From assembly GCF_042477335.2 (NCBI RefSeq), contig NC_091247.1, forward strand, positions 40,847,501 to 40,911,500: a stretch of 64,000 bases of DNA. Reading direction: 5' to 3'. The position numbers and the translations under genes are program-made. Below the pieces are notes generated by a model. That model worked only from the letters and a program-made list of their open reading frames with translations. It had not been told where the DNA came from and searched no databases. The stretch's first letter is position 1; the number at the start of each line of letters is the position of its first letter. Source of the stretch: Ovis canadensis. Lineage: Eukaryota > Chordata > Mammalia > Artiodactyla > Bovidae. This document shows, piece after piece, positions 56,957-64,000 of this stretch.

Positions 56957-58977
56957 CAGTGGAAGTGACAAATAGTTCAAGGGGTTAGATCTGATAAACG
57001 GAGTGCCTGAAGAACTATGATTGGAGGTTCGTGACATTGTACTGGAGGCAGTGATCAAGACAATCACCAAGAAAAAGAAATGCAAAAAGGCAAAATGGTT
57101 GTCTGAGGAGGCCTTACAAATAGCTGAGAAAGAAGAAAAACTAAAGGCAAAGGAGAAAGGAAAGATATAAGCATGTGAATGCGGGGTTCCAAAGAATAGC
57201 AAGGAGAGATAAAAAAGCCTTTCTCAGTGATCAGTGCAAAGAAATAGAGAAAAACAATAGAATGGGAAAGACTAGAGATCTCTTCAAGAAAATTAGAGAT
57301 ACCAAGGGAATATTTCATGCAAAGATGGGCACAATAAAGGACAGAAATGGTATGGACCTAACAGAAGCAGAAGATATTAAGAAGAGGTGGCAACAATACA
57401 CAGAAGAGCTATACAAAAAAGATCTTCTTGACCCAAATAACCATGACAATGTGATCACTCACCTAGAGCCAGACATCCTGGATTGTGAAGTCAAGTCGAA
57501 CTTAGGAAGCATCACTATGAACAAAGCTAGTGGAGGTGATGGAATTCCAGCTGAGCTATTTCAAATCCTGAAAGATGATGCTGTGAAAGTGCTACACTCA
57601 ATATGCCAGCAAATTCAGAAAATTCAGCAGTGGCCACGGGTCTGGAAAAGGTCAGTTTTCATTCCAATCCCAAAGAAGGCAATGCCAAAGAACTTTTAAA
57701 CTACGGCACAACTGCTCTCATCTCACACGCTAGCTCAAAATTCCCCAAGCCAGGCTTCAGCAGTATGTGAACTGTGAATTTTCAGATGTTCAAGATGGAT
57801 TTAGAGAAGGCAGAGGAACCAGTGATCAAATTGCCAACATCCGTTGATTCATCGACAAAATAAGAGTTCCAGAAAAGCTTATATTTCTGCTTTATTGACT
57901 ATGCCAAAGCCTTTGACTGTATGGATCACAAAAAAACTGTGGAAAATTCTTAAAGAGTTGGGAATAACAGACCACCTGACCTGTCTCCTAAGAAATCTGT
58001 ATGCAGGTCAAGAAGCAACAGTTAGAACTGGACATGGGACAACAGATGGTTCTGAACTGGGAAAGGAGTACATCAAGGCTGTATATTGTCACCCTGCTTA
58101 TTTAACTTATATACAGAGTACATCATGTGAAATGCCGGGCTGGAAGAAGCACAAGCTGGTATGAAGATTGCTGGGAGAAATATCAATAACCTCAGGTATG
58201 CAGATGATACCACCCTTATGGTAGAAAGCAAAGAAGAACTAAAAAGCCTCTTGTTGAAAGTGAAAGAGGAGAGTGAAACAGTTGGCTTAAAACTCAACAT
58301 TCAGAATACTAAGATCATGGCATCTGGTCCTATCACTTCATGGCAAATAGATGGGGAGACAGTGGAATCAGTGAGAGACTTTATTTTGGGGGGGCTCCAA
58401 AATCACTGCAGATGATTACTGCAGCCATGAAATTAAAAGACACTTGCTCCTTGGAAGAAAAGCTATGACCAACCTAGGCAGCATATTAAAAAGCATAGGC
58501 ATTACTTTGTCAACAAATGTCTGTCTAGTTTAAAGCTATGGTTTTTCCAGTAGTCATGTATGGATGTGAGAGTTGGACTATAAAGAAACCTGAGCACTGA
58601 AGAATTGATGATTTTGAACTGTGGTGTTGGAAAAGACTCTTGGGAGGCCCTTGGACTGCAAGGAGATCGAACCGGTCCATCCTAAAGGAAATCAGTCCTG
58701 AATATTCATTGGAAGGACTGATGCTGAAGTGAAACTGCAATACTATGGCCACCTGATGTGAAGAACTGACTTGTTAGGAAAGACCCTCATGCTGGGAAAG
58801 ATTGAAAGTAGGAGGAGAAGGAGACGAGAGAGAATGAGATGATTGGATGGCATCACCGATTTGATGGACATGAGTTTGAGTAAGCTCTAGGAGTTGGTGA
58901 TGGACAGGGAACCCTAGTGTGCTGCAATCCATGGGCCACAAGGAGTTGGACGCTACTGAGCAACTGAACTGAACTGA
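56957..58977 (+). mobile_element. BovB, 2.0 kb, 5'-truncated
   Basis: It starts in the linker upstream of the RT domain ('gtggaagtgacaaatagttc') and runs through RT and C-terminal domain to the terminal 'gaactgaactgacc'. It lacks the endonuclease region. At least five breaks occur: near 57156, 57690, 57846 (stop), 57930 and 58390. The C-terminal half carries the older-subtype text 'ctgaatattcattggaagga'. Usual BovB length is about 3.2 kb. Confidence 0.93.
57175..58415 (+). pseudogene. BovB ORF2 linker and RT domain, broken
   Basis: 57175-57699 is a 174-codon frame covering the linker and the first RT motifs ('RRDKKAFLSDQCKEIE', 'NKASGGDGIPAELFQ', 'WKRSVFIPIPKK'). 57844-58164 holds 'LKELGITDHLTCLLRNLYAG' but motif B is out of frame. 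58161-58415 holds the catalytic 'YADDTTLM' (motif C) and ends at a G7 slip near 58390. The parts align in order with the RT at the window's right end. It cannot make an active enzyme. Confidence 0.9.
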
Positions 58978-59085
58978 CCTTGTCAACCATCTACCAAGTG
59001 CTAAACCTTAAAGATACAACAAAAACAGGAATCATCTTTGCCCTCATGTGGCTGACATTCTAGTGAAGGTAAAGAGACTCAATAA

Positions 59086-59625
59086 AAGACACTTACTCCT
59101 TGGAAGAAAGTTATGACCAACCTAGATAGCATATTCAAAAGCAGAGACATTATTTGCCAACAAAGGTCCGTCTAGTCAAGGCTATGGTTTTTCTTGTGGT
59201 CATGTATGGATGTGAGAGTTGGACTGTGAAGAAGGCTGAGCACCAAAGAATTGATGCTTTTGAACCGTGGTTTTGGAGAAGACTCTTGAGAGTTCCTTGG
59301 ACTGCAAGGAGATCCAACCAGTCTATTCTGGAGGAGATCAGCCCTGGGATTTCTTTGGAAGGAATGATGCTAAAGCTGAAATTCCAGTACTTTGGTCACC
59401 TCATGAGAAGAGTTGACTCATTGGAAAAGACTCTGATGCTGGGAGGGATTGGGGGCAAGAGGAGAAGAGGACAACAGAGGATGAGATGGCTGGATGGCAT
59501 CACTGACTCGATGGACATGAGTCTGAGTGAACTCCGGGAGTTGGTGATGGACAGGGAGGCCTGGCGTGCTGCGATTCATGGGGTCGCAAAGAGTCGGAGG
59601 CGACTGAGCGACTGAACTGAACTGA
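59086..59625 (+). mobile_element. BovB 3' end, 540 bp (ART2A-size)
   Basis: It begins 'aaagacacttactccttgg' and ends 'gcgactgaactgaactgaag'. It is the younger subtype ('gccctgggatttctttggaa'). The start lies within about 15 bases of the start of the copy at 16329 on the BovB map. Confidence 0.92.
59154..59615 (+). pseudogene. BovB ORF2 C-terminal domain, uninterrupted
   Basis: 153 codons run without a break to the natural stop. They cover '[12 protein letters not shown]', '[13 protein letters not shown]', '[16 protein letters not shown]', '[20 protein letters not shown]' and 'KSRRRLSD'. This is the longest uninterrupted copy of the C-terminal domain here. It has no RT motifs because of 5' truncation. 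The tail is shared with other copies and likely participates in RNA binding, though that role is inference. Confidence 0.9.
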
Positions 59626-59845
59626 AGATATTATTGATGTCATGTATTAAGTAGATAACTAATAAAAAACTTACTGTATAGCACAGGGATCTCTACTCAA
59701 AGCACGGAAAGCAAAAAAGCAGGACATTGTTAAAGATTTGATTAGGCAGTGAGACAGGGTAGGGTTAGGATTCTCCCAGGTCTTTAGCTTGAGCACCTGA
59801 GAATACTGCAGTACTAGCCTTTATCTAATCACCGCCTGGATCATA

Positions 59846-60105
59846 GTAATGGCTTGTATTTATTTAGGGCTTACAGTGTGCCAAGTATGTGCATTATGTA
59901 TGTGTGTATGTATGTCTATGTATATATACGTGTGTGTGTGTAAAATCTCATTTATTATTTTCAGTATCTCTGTCTTAGAGACTTAGAGATGAGGAAAGTA
60001 AGGCTAGTGAGGTTAACTTCCTCGCTTCCAAGGACTTGTATGTAAGTGCTAGCATCAGAAATTAAATGCAAGGATGCTGAACCCAGAGCCACCTCAGTAG
60101 GACAT
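59846..60105 (-). repeat. MIR SINE with internal microsatellite
   Basis: 'ttagggcttacagtgtgcca', 'aaatctcatttattattttc' and 'gagatgaggaaagtaaggct' are antisense MIR, split by a (TATG)n(GT)n tract at 59890-59941. Confidence 0.75.
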
Positions 60106-62379
60106 CGAAAAAGTCATACTCTGGGAAATTCTCATTCTACATTGGTGTTGCTAAGATCCTTATTATCAGGTTCTCTTTGGTCCTGAAGTTGACTCAAATG
60201 GTGATCGGTTCACTGCAATTTTTATCCTCACCCCAGATGTGGAAGGATGAGAAGTACTGACCATTCATTTGTCTCTTTGTGCTGGAAAAAGGTAATGCAG
60301 ATAGACTGGAATTATAAATGGAAATCAAGTTTGAGGATTATTCTTGACTTTTATTTTGTTTCCAGTTAATATAATAAGAGATTTAGTTGCATATAAATCA
60401 TCTATATCAAATGAACAACTCCAGAGAGGACTGCTCTGGGTACAGTATTTTCCTCTATGACTAATCAGTGTTGGGAGCACACTGTTAGCATGTATCATGC
60501 TTAATGGGATTGTTCCTTTCTGATACTTGTAGGACTCTCCTCCTCCCACTGAGCTATTACACACATCCTTGATTCATGACCCTTCTTTCTTTGCACTCCT
60601 AATATAGTCTACTTTTGTGACTTCAATTCTCACCACCCTGCTATTCCTGACACCCTCTGTGCACTTGACCTCTCTTAGAGCACTGGATGGCATTTCTTGT
60701 CCACTAGTTCTATGCTGGAAAGAGACAGTAGGGAGAGTGCACTCTAGAAAACAGAGAGGTGAGAGGTGATGAGGATACTGCGGACCATGAAATATCTGGC
60801 CATAAGCAGAAGCAAGCCAGATCCAAAGTCCTACTTAAGACGTTTAAGGAAGTCTTGTGTACACTTTCCATGCAGGCCCTGTGACCTTGGAGGGAAATCA
60901 ATACTCAGATTCTGATCATTGTACTGTTACATTTGTAGATAGAGAGCATTCACTATACAGTGATCAACTGAATATATATAATTCACACAGAATACATAGG
61001 AACCATAATTCCTACATCTAACTCCCTAAATATAGTGTCTTGTATATAAACAGGACAAACACAACCTAACCAGAGACAGTTCTGAGAGGCTAGTGGAAGC
61101 CCCAGAAGAATGCTTGGCTGGAGCGTTTATAGGACAAAAGAGGGGGAAGCATTCCTAACCCATTAGGCACTGTTCAGAAGATTTCTAAACAAAATACAAG
61201 TTAGATTAGTGCCTAAAGGGAAGAATGAATGCATTCTTGACACTGTGTCCAGCCTTCCCAATCCCCACCCCCTGTACAATGATGTGTCTCTTAGTGAATA
61301 AAACAGACAGAAGAAACATAAGGCAAGAATGCAGAGGGAATTAAAAACTGGGAAGAGGGAGGAGGTGGAAGGCACCAATCAATTAATCCTCCCATTTTTG
61401 AAATCAGAGAAAACCTTGGCATTCAGTGATGATGAATCAATGCTGCTGACAGATACATCATGTTAGGATCCCAACAATCTAATTCTTCCATCAACAGAGA
61501 AGGCAGGTGATTACCACATTATCAGAAGGCTTAAGAAACATGGAGGAAATGCCATACAAGTTCTAGGGCAGCATTATCTGACTCATCCTGCTAAAGACCC
61601 AGGACTATATTCTAAACTGATCAGCAGTCCTGGAGAAGGTTGGGATGGGGGTGGGGAAGTGGGTTAAAATCTGGTGGGGGCAATTCTTCTTAGGAGAAAA
61701 AGTCTTTTGATTGGAAAAATGAAAAAAAAATTGAAGAGTCATTTCAGTTGTAGAAAGATGGGCCTTAGGATATGGCTGGTTGTGAGACAACAGTACATAA
61801 AGACAGCATTGAATTGTTCTGCATAAGAAATGAGGAGAATTTAATTTTCAAGGACAGGCATGAGAGAGGGATATCTCGTCTCTGAGCAGTGCAGAGATGA
61901 AAGGAGAAGGAGGGAAATAGCATTCAAGGAAAAGCCACAAAAGGACTAGTTCTCAATAGCAAAATGGCCAGAGAACTTTTGAGAAAGTGAATGTCTAATA
62001 TTAATCTTATCAATTGTGCTGTAACTCAGTGTAAGCACTCACCAAATCAGCAATAAAAGTCTGTTACACGTAACCATCTTCTAAAATTGCCTTATTTGGA
62101 TCGCGCTTTGGAGAATTTTGAAAAAAGGGTTTTGATACTTGTTAAGTAAATGAAAGAAAGAAAATGGACCTTCCACAAGAAGTCAGAGATAAATGAGATA
62201 AAAATTCAGCAGAAGCCAAAAATTTGAAGTAGATGTGACTGTAAGAAACAGGTCCCAGATGATCCTAAGATACACACTGGGGTACACATTAGATTTTTCC
62301 ACGATAGTGAAATGGATACTAAAATTATTTGAATTTAAATATTAAAACCCTTATGGTTAGAATACTGAGAGGCTTACAT
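60106..62379. other. 2.3 kb unique sequence, no gene recognised
   Basis: Only short, motif-free frames occur, and I found no young insertions and no microsatellite of note. Confidence 0.45.
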
Positions 62380-62640
62380 CTGAGTTATACTGTGTACGTC
62401 AGAAAATTGTTTCATCTGCTTCCCATTGTTTAGAATAGCTTCAAATGGAAAATTAAATACTCAACATAGTGCAAGAAAAAAGTAATAATACATCTGCTAG
62501 ATGGAAAATTATGCAATCAAAATATTTATAAAGCATTTAAAATAAACTGATAAAAGATTTTGTTACATTGTTCAAGTAAAAACAAATGATTCAGATTGTA
62601 TATATAGTATGACTGGAACTCTATATGTTGCCTAAATTTA
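62380..62640 (+). repeat. Possible L1M 3' UTR relic
   Basis: 'ggaaaattatgcaatcaaaa' and 'gattgtatatatagtatgac' resemble the sense 3' part of old L1 elements. Confidence 0.4.
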
Positions 62641-62927
62641 TCCTAGGAATATAGAGATGACTTGATTCTAAGAAATTCTTTCATATACTTTCACCAATTA
62701 ATAGATCAATGAAGACAATTGCATTTACTTCCATAGATACCAAAAATACATCCATTCTTGACTTTTATAGCTCATTAAAATAATAATCAGTTCAGATCAG
62801 TCGCTTAGTCGTGTCCCACTCTTTGCGACCCCATGAATTGCAGTACGCCAGGCCTCCCTGTCCATCACCAACTCCCAGAGTTCACTCAGACTCACGTCCA
62901 TCGAGTCAGTGATGTCATCCAGCCATC

Positions 62928-63299
62928 TCATCCTCTGTCGTCCCCTTCTCCTCTTGCCCCAATCCCTCCCAGCATCAGAGTCTTTTCCAGTGAGTCAACT
63001 TTTCGCATGAGGTGGCCAAAGTACTGGAGTTTCAGCTTTAGCATCATTCCTTCCAAAGAAATCCCAGGGCTGATCTCCTTCAGAATGGACTGGTTGGATC
63101 TCCTTGCAGTCCAAGGGACCCTCAAGAGTCTTCTCCAACACCACAGTTCAAAAGCATCAATTCTTCGGCGCTCAGTCTTCTTCACAGTCCAAATCTCACA
63201 TCCATACATGACCACTGGAAAAACCATAGCCTTGACTAGACAGACCTTAGTTGGCAAAGTAATGTCTCTGCTTTTGAATATGCTATCTAGGTTGGTCAT
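62928..63299 (-). pseudogene. BovB ORF2 C-terminal part, frameshifted
   Basis: 123 codons continue from the break at about 63318: '[17 protein letters not shown]', 'MYGCEIWTVKKTE', '[18 protein letters not shown]' and '[13 protein letters not shown]'. The frame is lost again near the Arg-rich block, where bases are missing ('cttgccccaatccc'). Confidence 0.9.
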
Positions 63300-63994
63300 A
63301 ACTTTTCTTCCAAGGAGTATCTTTTAATCTCATAGCTGCAATCACCATCTGCAGTGATTTTGGAGCCCCCAAAAATAAAGTCTGACACTGTTTCCACTGT
63401 TTCCCCATCTATTTCCCATGAAGTGGTGGGACCGGATGCCATGATCTTCGTTTTCTGAATGTTGAGCTTTAAGCCAACTTTTTCACTCTCCTCTTTCACT
63501 TTCATCAAGACGCTTTTTAGCTCCTCTTCACTTTCTGCCATAAGGGTGGTGTCATCTGCATATCTGAGGTTTGCGATATTTCTCCTGGCAATCTTGATTC
63601 CAGCTTGTGTTTCTTCCAGCCCAGCGTTTCTCATGGTGTACTCTGCATAGAAGTTAAATAAACAGGGTGACAATATACAGCCTTGACGTACTCCTTTTCC
63701 TGTTTGGAACCAGTCTGTTGTTCCATGTCCAGTTCTAACTGTTGCTTCCTGACCTGCATACAGGTTTCTCAAGAGACAGGTCAGGTGGTCTGGTATTCCC
63801 ATCTCTTTCAAAATTTTCCACACTTTATTGTGATCCACACAGTCAAAGGCTTTGGCATAGTCAATAAAGCAGAAATAGATGTTTTTCTGGAACTCAAGAG
63901 CTTTTTCGATGATCCAGCGGATGTTGGCAATTTGATCTCTGGTTCCTCTGCCTTTTCTAAAACCAGCTTGAACATCAGGAAGTTCATGGTTCAC
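63296..63994 (-). pseudogene. BovB reverse transcriptase domain, open frame
   Basis: 232 codons remain open. They cover 'LPDVQAGFRKGRGTRDQIAN', motif A ('FIDYAKAFDCVDH', first catalytic Asp) at about residue 43-55, motif B ('GVRQGCILSPCLFNFY') and motif C ('YADDTTLM', catalytic Asp pair). A 4-base deletion changes the end to '...IKRYSLEEKL'. The upstream part lies outside the window, so whether the endonuclease exists is unknown. RTE LINE proteins act in the nucleus by nicking DNA and copying their RNA there. All RT catalytic residues visible here are intact, but the frameshift downstream argues it is a dead copy. Confidence 0.92.
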
Positions 63995-64000
63995 GTATTG

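Larger units (their letters stand above)
56915..59085 (-). repeat. L2 LINE relic split by BovB
   Basis: The left piece 'aacaagtatttattgattga' (56932-56956) and the right piece 'ctaccaagtgctaaacctta' to 'gctgacattctagtgaaggt' (58978-59085) are consecutive parts of antisense L2. The 2-kb BovB lies between them and a second BovB follows. Confidence 0.65.
62788..64000 (-). mobile_element. BovB, over 1.2 kb, runs off the window
   Basis: It starts with a shortened terminal array ('cagttcagatcagtcgctta') and proceeds through the C-terminal domain into the RT domain, still open at the window end. A 4-base deletion near 63318 ('aggagtatcttttaat') shifts the frame between the two halves. It is the younger subtype. 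Confidence 0.93.

Noticed and set aside
62833-63327. 164-codon plus-strand open frame
   Set aside because: Antisense shadow of the BovB at 62788-64000.

Overview
This window is nuclear DNA of a bovid ruminant, cattle or a close relative. It carries many copies of repeat families restricted to ruminants: BovB (an RTE-type LINE), Bov-tA and Bov-A/Bov-A2 SINEs, CHR-2 and related tRNA-Glu SINEs, and bovine-type L1 3' ends. These sit on a background of old mammalian repeats (MIR, L2, L1M, MLT1/MaLR LTRs). Cattle, buffalo, sheep and goat cannot be separated by eye. Family names come from recognising sequence, not from a database search, so boundaries of the old repeats are approximate.

No host protein-coding gene, rRNA, tRNA or CRISPR array is supported. 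The only recognisable protein sequence is retrotransposon-derived: broken BovB reverse transcriptase at 813-1073, 16.5-16.8 kb, 46.3-46.7 kb, 53.3-53.7 kb, 57.2-58.4 kb, 59.2-59.6 kb and 62.9-64.0 kb, and the L1 ORF2 C-terminus at 11.8-12.1 kb. The window looks intergenic or deep intronic.

Layout. 0-4.4 kb is mostly unique with one short BovB. 4.4-8.1 kb is a dense cluster of a Bov-A, a Bov-tA and four L1 3' ends, one split by a Bov-tA. 8.1-18.2 kb mixes MIR, L2, L1M and MLT1 with younger Bov-tA, L1 and BovB copies and holds two striking perfect inverted repeats. 18.2-25.3 kb has almost no young insertions. 25.3-39.4 kb has scattered SINEs, an ERV-type LTR interrupted by a fused Bov-tA pair and a Bov-A2, and a bare poly(A) insertion with target-site duplications. 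39.4-45.4 kb is a second insertion-poor, AT-rich stretch, the best place to look for conserved regulatory DNA. 45.4-56.9 kb holds L2, MaLR, L1M and three BovB copies. 56.9-59.6 kb has two same-strand BovB insertions in one L2. 60.1-62.4 kb is unique, and the window ends inside a BovB with a long RT reading frame.

No new gene system is visible. The most interesting features are structural: abutting perfect palindromes (13216-13262), a 14-bp-stem hairpin beside an L1 (11280-11311), a TSD-flanked pure poly(A) insertion (37518-37565), a 25-bp exact repeat 720 bp apart (25471 and 26194), and SINE/LINE composites.
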